From Nemophila menziesii (taxonomy: Eukaryota; Streptophyta; Magnoliopsida; Boraginales; Hydrophyllaceae), in the NCBI GenBank assembly GCA_029959085.1, contig JARWIR010000017.1:19209507-19273506 (forward strand): a stretch of DNA of 64,000 nt, in the 5' to 3' direction. Under the pieces are notes generated by a model. That model ran no database searches. It was not told the DNA's origin and saw nothing but the letters and a program-made list of their open reading frames with translations. Below are positions 33,450-46,803 of the stretch, piece by piece. The first letter of the stretch is position 1, and the number at the start of each line of letters is the position of its first letter. Position numbers and translations under genes: made by a program.

Positions 33450-33959
33450 ATGGGGAGGAAAAAAAGGAAAAGACAATCTCATAATCAATTGCATACCTCT
33501 GCACATTTGGTCAATACACAAGAAGAGTTTAAGAATGAATCTAAACTTCTGAGTTCTTATGAGTTTACAGTTGAAGAGATATTAATGGCCTTAGCTCATA
33601 CAAATCATTCCAAAGATCCATATGTTCATCAAGTAACAATCTCATAAGGTATTTCATGTAACTCTTCTTGGATTTTAGACACAGGAGCTACTGATCATCT
33701 TGTATATTCTTCATGATTGTATACAAATCAGGTGCATAATGTTAATATATCAGTTACTTTACCCAATGGAGAAGTTGTTATAGCTACACAAAGAGGAGAT
33801 ATTTGTTTAAATAAGCATCTTACATTGAAGAATGTAATATGTGTACTTGCATTCAAATGCAATTTACTTTCAATTTCAAAATTAACACATGATTCAGGTG
33901 TTACTGTTACTTTCCATTCATCTTATTGTACACTTCAGGATGTTCAATACAAGAGGTGA
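33450..33959 (+). pseudogene. Ty1/copia gag-pol relic, copy 2
   Basis: MGRKKRKRQSHNQ starts at 33450 and stops at 33645. The downstream frame has an intact protease motif SSWILDTGATDHLVYSS, then a TGA at about 33714, then the gag-pre-integrase stretch (VNISVTLPNGEVVIATQRG, KCNLLSISKLTH) to 33957. Confidence 0.8.
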
Positions 33960-34143
33960 TTAATTCATCAAGTGCTCTTCTTTTTATTTGTGATTAATTC
34001 AATAAACAGGTGATGTTTTTGAAGTTTCTATCTAACCAATCTAAGTTGTCTAGGTCATTATGGTAAACTTTGGGAGTTCCACGTCGCCCCCTCCTGATCT
34101 AATGTTATTCGCACATCATTCAGTGAGAACTCAAGCATTTTTT

Positions 34144-34535
34144 TTTGATTACGAGGGTTCCCGGGCTTACACCCGACTAGTCCCCCGGGAGATATGACTG
34201 CCTCCCCAACCATACCTCCAGGCAATCAGAACTAGGTTGCCCATGTTCTGGGGAGGGTTTCGGACCTTGGAAACTTTCCAAACATAATAACTTTCTTCTG
34301 CTTGCGAGATTCGATAACTTTCTGCCGCCTGCGGGATTCGAATCATGTACCTCTCACTTGAGAGAACTTTTTCCAACTTCAATAACTTTCTGCCGCCTGC
34401 GGGATTCGAACCATGTACCTCTCACTTGAGAGAACCTTTCCGACTTCAATAACTTTCTGCCGCCTGCGGGATTCGAACCCTGTACCTCTCATTTGAGAGA
34501 CAGAGCCCTGGCAGATGAGCTAGCTCACCTGGTTT
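34144..34535 (-). mobile_element. tRNA-derived SINE with repeated box-B modules, private to copy 2
   Basis: On the minus strand it begins AACCAGGTGAGCTAGCTCAT, carries a pol III box A-like TAGCTCATCTG (34512-34522) and box B GGTTCGAATCCC (34468-34479), and ends in TAATCAAAAAA. The 13-bp target duplication TCAAGCATTTTTT flanks it at 34131-34143 and 34536-34548; the unoccupied site is intact in copies 1 and 3. Unusually, a box-B-containing module of about 67 bases occurs three times (34313-34380, 34381-34447, 34448-34507), plus a degenerate partial copy. The 3' half has no tRNA similarity. It is not a functional tRNA gene. Confidence 0.88.
34313..34507 (-). repeat. three tandem box-B modules inside the SINE
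   Basis: Each module contains AACTTTCTGCCGCCTGCGGG, then ATTCGAA(C/T)C and a TACCTCTCA(C/T)TTGAGAGA hairpin. The two rightmost keep a perfect box B; the leftmost has one change. A decayed fourth unit precedes at about 34286-34312. Confidence 0.85.
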
Positions 34536-35389
34536 TCAAGCATTTTTTGGCCAATTAGAAACCCCTCATTTCTATAAGTTTTCACTATCTCATGTATGTA
34601 TTTCCCCATCTTTAACACCCTCAGTCTCATTCTCTGTGAGGTATATATCTCGTATGAGCATATAGCACGATATGCATCGATGTTCATATACATGATTATA
34701 TCACTGTTTAACACATCGTAAACGAATTCAAGGGATGACTGATACTTTATTTTCTCCATAAATGTAACAAAACAAAAAAAATAAGCTATCACCAATAATA
34801 TGATGGGTTGCATGTATTTATCAATGGGTTATACATGTAATACATGTGGGTTATGTTTTACTATTTATGGGTTGTATCTGTTTTCATCTGTGTTAGTGAG
34901 TGTTTTGTTCAAACCCTACATAAATGCTATTATACAATTTTCCCCTTATTAGAAAATTTTAATTGAATGGTTTTAGTTGAACTTATGAGTGATTAACCTA
35001 TTGGGTCTTGTAGAGAACTCTTGTGGCATATAAGGAAAGTGTGACTAATTTTGTTCTTCAAAGAGGCCACTAATATCTCATGATTCAAAAAATACCCCTA
35101 GATTATATATAGTGGAATCAACCCTCCATCTTTTTTATTTAAATTCTTTCATTTTTTTCTTCATATTTTTCTTTCTTTCTCTCTTCTCTTTTTATGTAAT
35201 TTTCACAGATTTTACTCTCTCTCTCTCTTCAAGATATTTCTGCAGATTTTTGATCTCTTTTTTCGAAGTATTTTGAGCTTAATTTTTTGTAGCATTTTGA
35301 GCTCCATTTTTGCAACACTTTCAAGCTCCATATTCACAACATTTTGATCTCAATTTTTGCATCTTTTTTAAGCATTTTCGAAATACTCA

Positions 35390-35950
35390 TTAATTTTTGT
35401 CTATTACTCTGTTATTTATGTAATACTCGGTGATTTTAGGTAAAGATAGAAATTTTGTGTAATACTCATTGTTTTTATGTTAATACACAGTGATTTTGTG
35501 TAATACTTAGAGTTTTATTTTAATACTTAGTTATTTTGTGTAATACTCAGTGATTTTGTGTTATACTCAGTGATACTCGGTATTTTTCTATTAACACTCA
35601 TTGACTTTATGTTAAAATTCAACATTTTGATAAACACTTAATGGTATTAACAAATACTCAGTGATCTCAAAATAATACTCATTGATTTTAAAATAAACTC
35701 AGTAAAACAATTAACTAGAGAATTAACCAATTAAATCACTACTAAGAGAATCCACTAAATATTAAGCAAAATTCACTAAGTATTAACATAAAATCTAAGT
35801 GTTACACACAAATCAATGAGTATTAACTTAAAATAATTACACACTAATGCAAAAACATTGAGTATCACGCAAAATCATTAAGTATTTATAAAAAATAACT
35901 AATTATTACAAAAAACTTATTAAGTATTATGCAAAATATTTGAGTACTCG
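35390..35950. repeat. inverted array of 'AATACTCAGTGATTTT' units, copy 2
   Basis: Equivalent of 18906-19480 with the same two-armed layout and small indels. Confidence 0.6.
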
Positions 35951-36222
35951 AGCTTTTTTAAGTTTTCTTCACGTAACTCCATGGACGAACCTTGCTTGAA
36001 ACTTCACAAAACATATTAAAATGGAAACCAAGCTTCACAAAACAAAAACAAAGCTTCAAAAACCTTTACTCCATGGACGAACCTTCGTTGGGACGTAACC
36101 TTCACTAATACGTCTATGGAGTTTATTTTGTACAAATCGTTAATGAAGATTATAGAGTTTTTGCAAGAAAAATGAGATAATGAGATACTTAAATAAATAA
36201 AAAGAATAAGTGGGGCAGAAGA

Positions 36223-36225
<3 letters not shown>

Positions 36226-36313
<88 letters not shown>

Positions 36314-36335
36314 TATATATATATATATATATATA
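36226..36335. repeat. expanded (TA)n microsatellite, copy 2
   Basis: About 110 bases of TA repeats interrupted by two TAGATA variants; five times longer than the copy-1 allele. Confidence 0.9.
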
Positions 36336-37091
36336 GATGTATAATATTAAATTTTATTAGTGGCCTTGAATATATTAAATGATGGTTTAAAGCCCAATTA
36401 TTTACCCCACATATAATCCAAGATCCAATACACTGTAATATTTTTTATTAACCCATATATGGTCCAAACCCAACCCAATAGAAAGAGTTAGAAAAATAAT
36501 ACAACCTCATAACCCTATCTCTTCTAACCTAGATAATTGTGATGTTTTGCACCAAGTCGTTCGTTGATCCCCCTCTCCTACTAAACATAATGAAATTCAT
36601 GGGCGGGCTCTGCTGGTAACACTTTACCTTTTTATTGAATTGAATAGTTTATGTAAAATTTCTTTTGTTTTTGTACTTTTATATGAAATTAAAAGGTTTA
36701 TGTTAACTATTGGGATTTCTTATGAACTGTGTTTTTCTATGATTATTTTTTATTTGATTTTAATTAGTGATTTCAATCTTTGTATGGTGAATTTGACATA
36801 TTTTGAAAAAAATCAAAAAGATGGAATTTAGTTTTGATTTATAAATATTGAAAATTAGGAAATTTGAAGATTCATTGTAAATTTTGTTTTAATTCGTGTA
36901 ATAGTAACTAAATTATATAAAAATAAGGTTTAATCTCCTATATATTAAGCTCACACTTTAACCCTTGAATTCCCCATGTGTACTGTAATTGAATAATTTT
37001 TTTTTTGACAAAAACATTTCAATTAAATGATATTAATATTTGGATTAGAAGTTCATTTTTTGTTTTAAGCAATTAAAACTAAAATGCTAAT

Positions 37092-38615
37092 TGATGTCTC
37101 CTCATTTGTGATAGATTTATATTAGTATGAGACATCATTTTTAGTGATTTAGAAAGTCTTTGAGTCGATTTTCTTGAGAAATAGTGCACTTTCCTATTTT
37201 GAGTTTTGATTTAGGAAAATAATATTTTTAGAGCATATTTGGTTTTATTTTTTATTTAGTGTGAAGCTTTAAAGATAATTATGGAGATTAATTAGAGTCC
37301 AAGTCAAAGAATACAAGATATGGAAAGAGATAAGCATGGTAATTGGAGATAAGGAAATAAAAGCTAAAAACATGGAAAAGGAAAAGCTGCCTTAATCCTG
37401 AATTTCTGCACCTACGACCACAAATCAGCTTATATCTCAAAAAAAGTGTGGAATTTAGAGAAACGGTCAAGAGCAAAGATGAAGATATTTTCGAGACGAT
37501 GAATTTGGTATATTCATACGCATCAAACTGATGAAAATCGAAGCTGCTAGGACCAAACGAAAAACGGGTCTGATTGCATGTTTTTAGGGTTACAAATTTG
37601 AGTTGGGCTTGGAGTCCACTACTTACTTCTCCTTCAAGAAAACTAATTAGGTCTTCCTAAACACCTATAGATACACCCTTAAACCATTGTAAACATGTCC
37701 TTGCTCAGTTTCAAGCTTAGGCTTAGTCCTTACTTGTATTTTCTTAGTTTTAAATAATAACTTAGTCCTTATAATTAATTATTCATCCTTAGTATCAAGC
37801 TATTCATCCAAGAAGCAAGTTGACCTATAGAGGAAGACAAGAAGAAGAACTTGGAGGGTGACGAAATCCTCTTCTACATCTCACCTTCTCTATATTTAGG
37901 GTAATTAGCTATAGATTTATGCTCAACCATACTTCTAAGCTTTTATTCTGTAAGTTTTACTTTTAATTGTTGGTTAGTATTTTGTCTGAATTCATAAATA
38001 CTATTTGTTATTTTAATTGATTTAGCTTGGCGTATATTGTTATTATGTGTTTTGACTTATTGTTACATCCTTAGATTTGGTCAATCTTAGGATTATTCTT
38101 AGTTATTGACAACACCACATAATCGTCTAGTTTTGATCCTTTGGCTAACTAGATAGCCATAAAGGTTTGATTTAATCACCAATAATTACCCAAGACCTTG
38201 GTAGTGGAGAGGTTGCTCCTAAGCCTAGAAAAGGCTAGGTAGAATTTAGAATCCTGGTTAATATATAATGCTTAATCTGTGACAGGTTAGAATAACAAGT
38301 TAGTAAAATAGACTCAAAATATTAATCCTAATTTATTTAGACTTGCATTCGTATTTATTTATTTGCATTATTTATTTATTCACGTTAGATAATTATTTAT
38401 CTTTTTATATTTTTATCTAAAACATCTAAATTCATCTACGCTTGTTAAATATCAGTAGATCTAACGGATTAAATCCCTGCGAAAGAACTTAACTTATCAT
38501 TAAAACTTGCAAACAATCTGTGATACTTGCAGTGAGTTCCGTGGTTCTCAACGGTGTGTGCTCTTTATTATTATCTTTATTTATCTATTATTTTATCACA
38601 CCTTTGCCCCCACCA
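37092..38615 (+). mobile_element. solo LTR (1524 bp), copy 2
   Basis: Starts TGATGTCTCCTCATTTGTG, ends GCCCCCACCA, with a 5-bp target duplication CTAAT at 37087-37091 and 38616-38620. Copy 1 has the empty site (AATGCTAATTATG near 20541). It is colinear with the 5' LTR at 9444-10943. With no internal sequence, it is the product of recombination between the two LTRs of a complete Gypsy element. Confidence 0.93.
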
Positions 38616-38795
38616 CTAATTATGTTTGTATCATTTATATTAATTAAGATATCAACAATGTTTGTTTAGATTTCTTGATAATCCTAGTTTTTAGTAAACC
38701 CTTTTATCTTATAAATTTTCATTCATAATTATTTTGTTAACAATTAGTACTAAACACAACTAAATTTATAATTTATTCATGTTTTTTTAATATAG

Positions 38796-38842
38796 AAAAA
38801 AGATAGTTGATCATGACATTTCATCAAATAAGAACATTCTCG
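38796..38842 (+). pseudogene. 47-bp mini-exon, B2, copy 2
   Basis: Acceptor TTTTTTTAATATAG, donor CTCG|GTAAGT; differs from the copy-1 exon by one base. Confidence 0.42.
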
Positions 38843-39481
38843 GTAAGTCTTAGATCTTAAATTGGTGATAAACTTGAATATAGGGTGATAAGATTAAATT
38901 GGTGATAAACTTGAATAAAGAGTGATAAGATAAAAATGTAATTGAATAATTTTTTTCGATAATTTTTAGGGTTGATTTAAACTTAAAATTCTGTCAACTA
39001 AAATCCTTATACTTTGAATGGATTTGTTGGCTCCTATGAATAGATATAGACTTTTTAAGTTGCTTAAAGTGTACAATATAACTTTCCACCTCGTTTTATT
39101 TTAAATTTGATTACTAGAATTCAAGGTCTTTGCAACTATATTATGAAATCTAGTATGTTAGCTTTACTATATTATGCTTAATGTCTTGTTTCCTTCACTT
39201 CCCTTAGCTATACTAGATATTAAAATTTAATGACTCTAGATTACAATTGAAGCATACACAATGTAATTATTAATTTTAAAACATATTTCTTTGCTAAGCC
39301 ATAATTTTTTTTCTTTGACGGAAAGCCTGAATTTGTTTATATCATATAATTATTAGATTATATTATCAGTTATAACTTCCACACTAGATCTGCTTTGGTG
39401 GTAAAAGTACATATTCAATAAATTTATATAATGCATTGATATAATTTTTGGATTATGATTAATTGTTAATAATTTGGTTAT

Positions 39482-39889
39482 GACAGATGAATAAAGATTG
39501 TAGGAGCAGGTAGAAGAGGAAAATGATGTGAATGAAGAAAATATCGTTGATGTGTCAAGTGATGTGAATGAACAAGGGACAAGTGAAGACAGAGGAATGA
39601 GGTTGAGGCTGATTCTCATGTAGCGGTTGAAAAAGAAGGAGATGTAAGAGAAAATGGTGTTAAATAAAAAACTGCAGTAGCATCAAGTAGCATCAACCTG
39701 GAGAAATTGTAGAACAAGAGGAACCTGCCTCATTTGAGAAGAAAGAGGAAAAAATCTCTGATGGAAAATTCACATTACTCACCGGAAGATATAGTGGAAT
39801 ATATTCACATCAAATGTGGGATAATATTGCCATACAAGCATGTATGGAGAGCAAAGGGGGGAAATTCAACTTCCCTCCATAATGATTGA
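39482..39889 (+). pseudogene. MuDR-like transposase relic, copy 2
   Basis: After an AG acceptor (TTATGACAG) comes an acidic stretch (VEEENDVNEENIVDVSSDVN, 39510-39569). Two frame changes later, the frame at 39713-39889 reads KSLMENSHYSPEDIVEYI, then HIKCGIILPYKHVWRAKG. The pattern 'sPeDIve-i---cGi-lpYkhvWRAKg' is typical of the end of the MuDR-type DNA-binding domain in plant Mutator-like transposases. The transposase core (DDE) is not visible downstream. An alternative reading in another frame (KFTLLTGRYSGIYSHQMWDN) has no known family features. This is the longest version of the relic in the window. Confidence 0.45.
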
Positions 39890-40134
39890 TTTTTCATTAG
39901 TTCACATATTAAAAAAATCGTTGGTAATGTCATTTCAACAAAAGAGAACAATTCGTGTAATTAACTCGTTATTCGTGTACAGTTGAACTTCTTACCTCAC
40001 TTCATTGATTTTTCTCCGTGTTACAGAGTGAAAGAAATGGCATATGAAAATGCAAAAAAAGTCATGCAATAGATATGATGCAGCCATTTCAAAAGAAAAG
40101 GCAATTGTTACCAAACTCGGGTCGATAAGCTAAG

Positions 40135-41065
40135 TGGTGGTCCTTTGTGTGTTCTAGAAAAATGCAAATAAGGATAAGAGAACCACAACCGCAAGTGTAC
40201 AGTTGTCCCACGTAATATAAGTGATAATACAGATTCGTTCGCAGGGACGGATTGGTTTGACTCTAATGCTTATCAAATAGTGGATAATTGCAAGTAAAAG
40301 CAAGTAAATGATTTTATAGTTGTTTGTTTGGTTTTCTATTAGTAATGCAAATAAATAAAATACTAAAAATAAATTAAAATAATGCAAAGATTAAGCTAGA
40401 CGCAAGAAAATAAAATTAGCTAGACGCAATAAAGAGAGGTAGTACTTGAGTAACGCTAGGATATCCCCTAAATCTATTCATTCCATGTATTGTTTAAGGG
40501 ACGAATTCGGTAAATAATATTGGTCGGGATTCGATTATCTCCTTACCCCCGTCAGGGTGGACTAAGGAGCTCTTCTTAGGTGCTACAAACCCCGTCAGGG
40601 TGAATATAGTCCACCTTCGAATGATTAAAGTCTAATTACCCAATTGGCCATAGGATTAATTAAGCCTGTCAAGGTCAAATAATTTCTATCCTACATTCAT
40701 TAATTATTTCTGTAACTAAACCCCCGTCAAGGTGATTTATATGTCACTTTATGAAATAGCTTAGATACTAATTCCTATTATCAATTGATCAGGTCAATAA
40801 TAGTTGTTAAAATGAAAATTAATGAAAAATACTAATTACCCCATTCGAATTAAATATTAAAATCCCAAAAGCAAAAACATAGAATAGAATAAATTAGGGA
40901 TTAACCCATTAATGCATTCTCAAGCACTATTTAAGTTTAGCTCATAATTATTGAAAAGACAAAAACTATATTAAAACAGAAAGAATTCATGTTCTTCAAT
41001 TATAGAAATAAAAGATAGAACCTAATTAAGAATCGGGTTTGGCTGTGATTTGGAGAAGATGACTT
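40135..41065 (-). repeat. LTR fragment fused to LINE, copy 2
   Basis: Same extent and junction as at 21837-22766. The two flanking junctions are the same as in copy 1, so the fusion predates the unit duplication. Confidence 0.82.
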
Positions 41066-43404
41066 ACAACTATATTATTAATAAGGGTAGCACACATTAA
41101 GCTATTAGGGACTTTTGTAGTTAAAGGAGCCCCAAGATATCTAACATGAAGTTTACCCTTCTTAACATTAAGAATACTACTCAAATCATTATGAAGGTCT
41201 TTGTTACAACCTCCCATATATAGCTCACTCTTTTCAGGACTTATTTTAAGGCCAGAAAGTCTAGAGAAGAGATCAAGGCCTTGTTTAAGTCTCATAGACG
41301 AGTCTTTATCACCATTAAAGAAAACTAAACAATTATCAGCGAATATAAGGTATTTCAAATCCATTCTAGCACAATTAGGTTGTTAAGTAAATTTATTATT
41401 TGCCACTTTCTCAAGAATAGAAGAGAAACCTTGCATACATATAACAAATAGATAAGGAGATAAAGGATCACCTTGTCTTAATCCTCTTTCTCCTTTGAAA
41501 TAACCACACACTTCCATTAATGCACAGAGAGAACATAGGTGTTGAAATACACATCTTGACCCAAGATATAAGCTTTTTATTAAATCCCATAATTTGAAGT
41601 AGTTGGAAGAGGTACCTCCAATCAATTGTATCAAAAACCTTTTGAAGATCAATATTTAAAGTACACCTTGGACTCAAGTCGTTCCTATCATAACCTGCCA
41701 CCACACTTTGAGCAACCAATATATTATCAGAAATACTTCTTCCTCCCACAAAAGCAGCTTAATTTTTAGATATGAGCTCCTCAAGGCTTTTCATCATGCT
41801 ATTAGAAATGATTTTAGTATAGCTTTATCGAGTATATTACAACAAGCAATGGGCCTAAAACTCTTCACTGAAGTGGGGTTTTTAACCTTGGGAATACGAA
41901 CAAGATTAGTAGCATTAATTTGCTTCAAGATTTGTCTATTCTTTAAAGTTTCCTTTATAGCATTACACACATCCTCCCCAATAATATTCCAAGTAGCTTT
42001 GAAGAAAGAACTATTAAACCCATCTGGGCCAGGAGCTTTTGAGATATCAAGAGAGAAAATAGCTTCTTTAATCTCCTTACTAGTAATGTTTTTGACCATT
42101 TCGTTTGCTTCTTCCTTAGTGATAGCTTTATCAACAAGCTTGTTTAAACAACTAGAGCTAACACTTTCTTCATAAACATCCTTAGTAACAATTAATCTAG
42201 TGTAGTACTTGATAAATTCATCATGAATAGCCTCATCTTCAACAACAATATCACCATTTTCAGTCACAATAGAGGCAACTCGGTTTTGAGTGATTCTTGC
42301 CTGGATGCTCTTATGATAAAGGTTAGGGCTACAATCACCCTTTTGAGCCCAAGTTATTCCAGATTTTTGCTTGAAGATCTCCTCTTGAATATTAAGAAGA
42401 TGCATAAGTTTATCTCTTAGCTCCTTCTCAATGATGAGTATAGATTGATCACCATTCATAAGCTTTGTTTGTACCTTTTCAAGCTCCTCTTTAAGCTCCA
42501 TTATTTCTTTAGTAGAGTGATGAAAATATTTTCTATTGAAGATCTTCAAAGCTTTCTTTACTTCCTTCAATTTATTCACCACGTTATACATCACACTCCC
42601 TTTAACTTCATATTTCCACACCTTTTCAATCAAAGGAAGAAACTCATCATGATCAATCCAAACATTAAAAAATTTAAAAGATAAAGGTTTAGTATTTGAA
42701 CTCCCCTGAATTTTAAGGATAAGATTAGAGTGATCTGAAATTCCAGGAGCTTCAATCATCAAATGAAACTTGAAACAAGTGAACCAAGCATCATTTATAA
42801 AACTTTTGTCAATTTTACTAGATATAAACCCTTTTATTCTTCTATTAGTCCAAGTGTAATAACACCCTTGGCTAGGATGTTCAACCATCCCATTATCATT
42901 AATACAATCCACAAATTCATGAGAACTCTTATGAAGGCTAGTGCAACCCATTCTTTTATCAACTTTAATAATTTCATTATAATCCCCACACCAAATACAA
43001 GGAGAGTCCCCATTAATAACCATCCATTCACTAAGTGTTTCCTAAAGAAGCACCCTTTTATCATCATCATTTTCTGCATATACCATCACACAATTAAATG
43101 TTTCCTTATTATATATATTATGTACCTCAAGGAAGATGGCTTGGCTAGTTGAATTAAGACACTTTATATCCAAGACATTCTTATTCCATTTTACACATAT
43201 TCTTCCCCTTTCATCCTTATCATGATTAGTTATAATACCCCAATTGCTCAAATAAGTGTTGTAAAACTTATTGTAGCTTTGTAGAGTTGTTTTAGTCTCC
43301 AATAAACCAACCAGATCAACTTTTTTATCTTGTATAACAGGAATAACTTCTTTTTGTTTGAGGCTTTGATTCAAAACTCTTACATTCCAAGAGCTAATTA
43401 TCAT
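41066..43404 (-). pseudogene. LINE ORF2, copy 2, broken
   Basis: Same stop after VLL (43042) and same frameshift after FRPIACCNILDKAI (near 41805) as copy 1. Here KAPGPDGFNSSFF keeps the usual glycine and the catalytic region reads FADNC, closer to FADD than the VDNC of copy 1. IDLQKVFDTIDW is present. A TAA interrupts the frame near 41760, just before AAFVGGRS, and another lies near 41383. Confidence 0.9.
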
Positions 43405-45067
43405 TTAAATCAGGAGGTTCTCCTTCACTATGGGTACTTCCCACAAACCTATTCAAAGCCTCTTCAAGGTTTTCATTAGCCATATTTAAAGCACAAAAGG
43501 AGTTACTTAACTCCCCTTAAAAAATATTAGAATTATAAGCACTTCCTCTAGGTGTACTAGGGGCTTTTTCTTTCCCCTTTGCACTACTACTTCCCACACT
43601 TTGAGTTGGAGTTGTAGTTGGTTTTTTGGTGTTAGGAATTTGAACTTCATCATCCTTCTTCTCTTTTTGCTTTCTTTGCACTACCCTCCATTATTCAACT
43701 CTCTTTTGAACTTTGTATTGGTTTGGTTGGTGATTAGCTTGGTTTGGTTTAGGTTGGTGGTTTACTAGGTTTGGTTTAGGTTGGTTGTAGGCTTGGTTTG
43801 GTTTAGGTCTAGGCTCTTTCCTTCCTTGACTACAATTGATCTCCTTATGCCCTAAAGACTTGAAATTAGAACATCTTGGAGGTAACCACTCATAGTAAGC
43901 CTCCACCACATGAATCCCATCCTCCTCAAGATCAACCTTCACCATTTAACTAGCTCCTTTGTCATATCTACTTCAACACATACTATAGCAAAGCTTAGCC
44001 TATTTTTTGTCTTAGTAATAGGCTCCATTTGGAGTGGAATACCCAAAGCACTACTAATGTAGCTTAACCCATCATTAGTCTACAATTTTAATGGTACCTT
44101 TCTAAATTTAACCCATAGTGGAACCTTAGTCAAATCAAGCTTATCAAATTTCATGTTAGGTTCTCACTTTCTCAAGATCATAATACTACCATTGACATGC
44201 CAAACTTGCTCTAATATGTTGTTGCATTCTTGCTCACCTTTGAATTTGAATAGAAACACTTCCATATCCGTAGACTTTATTTCAACTTGACCATAATTTC
44301 TCTATTGAGCATTAACCATACTTCTAACCATGTGATATTCAAGAGCTTCTCCAAAAAATTGTCCAAATAAGCAATTATCCCACTCCTTAACTACACTCTT
44401 CACTATATCTCTAGGTGGTTTAACCATGAGTTCATCTTCTACTTGACTAGGAGCAAAGTATTTTAGCTTCAAATCTTGATCACTTTTCTTGAATTATGTC
44501 CATTTACCTTGCTCCCATTGTTTTCCTTAATAATTTCTACCTCAGATTCATCCTCCTCCACACTTTGACCTTGTGCTATTGCCAAGAGGGTACTTTCACT
44601 AGGTGGAGAAATTATCCCAATTCATGCACCCAAAGTGGAGTAATCCTCCTTGTGACTCACATTCAAGCTATTCTCGAGAGGATTAGGAGCCTCACCCTCA
44701 ATTAGGGCCCATCTTAGTCGTTCATCCCCTCAACCATTGTACACTCAATGATTTGAGTAACTTGGATGCTTTCACTGGAGCTAAGTAAGGGTTCATCCAT
44801 TAGTTCTTGTGTTTTATCTACTGTCCTTCTCTCAGGACTTTCATCAAAGACATTACACTCACTGCCTAAACCAACTTCCTTCCTGCTAGACATGTCTTTA
44901 TCCAAACCCACATTCATCAAATTACCCCATTTAGTAGCAGAGAAGTTGTTACTCACTTGAATTACAGGGGTAACAGGGATATATTTACCTTTCATTGGCG
45001 CTTGAGGTTCATTAGCTTCGACACTGTCCTTCTTTCCACGATTTCTAGTCTTCTTGCGAGGTGCCAT
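43394..45067 (-). pseudogene. LINE ORF1, copy 2, broken
   Basis: The N-terminal frame is longer than in copy 1 (117 aa, 45067-44714) because the TGA after DESPE is absent. DUF4283 has several stops (44080-44480). The knuckle is damaged: SNFKSLGHKEINC has lost its second cysteine. A TAA also interrupts the tail near 43518. Confidence 0.87.
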
Positions 45068-46803
45068 TAAATCAGGAATGAAAAAAGAGGAATAGAAAAA
45101 AAAGAATCACGTATTTTGGTTAAGAAATGAGCTCAAAACACCAAATAAACCTCCTGTCGCGATTTTTTTCAAACAACGATGAAAACTATGCACAAAGATC
45201 GTTGCTGATTTGGTGCAGAATTTAATGTTGATTCTTACCAAAATAATAGCGCAATGATTATCAAATTATTACACCGTTATTACTTTATCCACTTTAATAT
45301 TCAAAACCAATTAATACTCACCTAATCTAATCTCCTCAGTAACCAATTAAACCCGTCTCCTTCTCCACGCCCAATCCTCACACGCGTTACACCCACTGAT
45401 TCCACTCCTCTACCCAACACCCACTCATTCGACTCCTCTACCCAGCAATACTTTACAACTCGGATTCCACTAACTTTTCTTCACTGAATTAATTTCCACA
45501 ATTAAAATCTGAAATTTGCAAACAAAAAAAATGAAAAATAAAAGCTTGAAGATTTTCAACTCCAGTCAACGCGAGGACAACGCCTGTCAATCTCCGTCAA
45601 ACTCCATCCATAAGGACGGAAAGTCATCGGTGATGGGTGGGGGAGGTCAACGGCGGTCAACCAGAGTAAAAGATTAGTCAAACTTTGACTAAAACTTCAA
45701 ATCCTAGTGACAGAAAGAAGAGAGAAGGGAGAGGATTGTGTGTTTTAAGTGTTGTGTGTGTTTTTGGAGCCTAGGTTTTTTAGTTTTAACAATGAAAACT
45801 TGAGGTTTAGGAGAACTATATTCTCGGTTTAGTACTACTACCAAACAATAAATAAATTACTAACCAGTAATTTCTCCAAGGTATTTCAAAAATTAAGCTA
45901 TATACAAGACTTTCCATGTTATTTTTCATCTAATATGCTAAAATTAGTAAGTTTTAAACAAGTTTTGCATGATTTTTCTGCATAATTCATTTATTTCATG
46001 CACTAGACAATCCTAGTTCCTACAAGGAGGTTCTAGGACCATGAAAATAAAAAAGATAGTCTACACACCCTATGGGCGATGTACACTACATTAATAGTCG
46101 TACACCCACATATATCTTGGGTAAAATATGGCCCTAGTCCACTTCATCTTAGTAAATATTGTGCTTCAATTTGGTTTGGATGCGCCCAGTTATGCTAACC
46201 AGTCCACCCACAAATCCTCTTCTCTGTGATTTCACTTCTACTGGACCTATATTTCTATTCTCACTTTTAAAAAAAACTTAGCACCTCTCGAGAGTTTACT
46301 TTGATGCTTAGTGTCGTGATTCCCTGATATACTATCAAAACCAAACCCTTTTAAATAGGTATTAGTTTGGAAAATATAGAAAGTAGGTAACAATAATCTT
46401 TAAAAAACCACCCTCCCAAATGCCATCAGAATCATGTATTAGCCGCATACTCCTCTCGTCTGCCTTCTCAGATTAAATGTCGGTCCACATTCAACTTCAA
46501 CTTCCCTTTTTGTCTGATAAACCATACTAACTATAAATGTTCACATCAGGACACTCTTTCGATCGGTATACCTCCATACTCACAAATATAATACATGACG
46601 AAATATGTAGCCTTACTGATTAAACACATCATATTTGGTAGAGGGGCCTCATTGAAACACTGCCATTTTTAGTTCTCCAAATCATCCAAATAATCCTCGA
46701 GAAAAACACATACAAAGCGATACTTATAAAGAAGGTCATGTTGATAAAAAAATTAGAAGACTTCAACTTTGTAAATGGGCACTTTCAATGTAAAAGGTAA
46801 ATT

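Larger units (their letters stand above)
41066..45830 (-). mobile_element. L1-type LINE, copy 2, 3'-truncated
   Basis: Duplicate of the copy-1 LINE. It carries an extra tandem duplication of about 45 bases in the 5' leader (45378-45430, CACTCCTCTACCCA repeated) absent from copy 1. Confidence 0.88.
28416..46570. repeat. 18-kb tandem unit, copy 2 (complete, 18155 bp)
   Basis: The only complete unit in the window. Relative to the others it has a 1396-bp deletion at 29620/29621 (equivalent to 12150-13545), a private SINE (34144-34535), a solo LTR shared with copy 3 (37092-38615) and the longest AT microsatellite. Confidence 0.95.

Noticed and set aside
34460..34535. Possible tRNA gene from the box A/box B similarity
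   Set aside because: No cloverleaf can be formed, the module is repeated, and it has a 3' A-rich end and target duplications, so it is a SINE.
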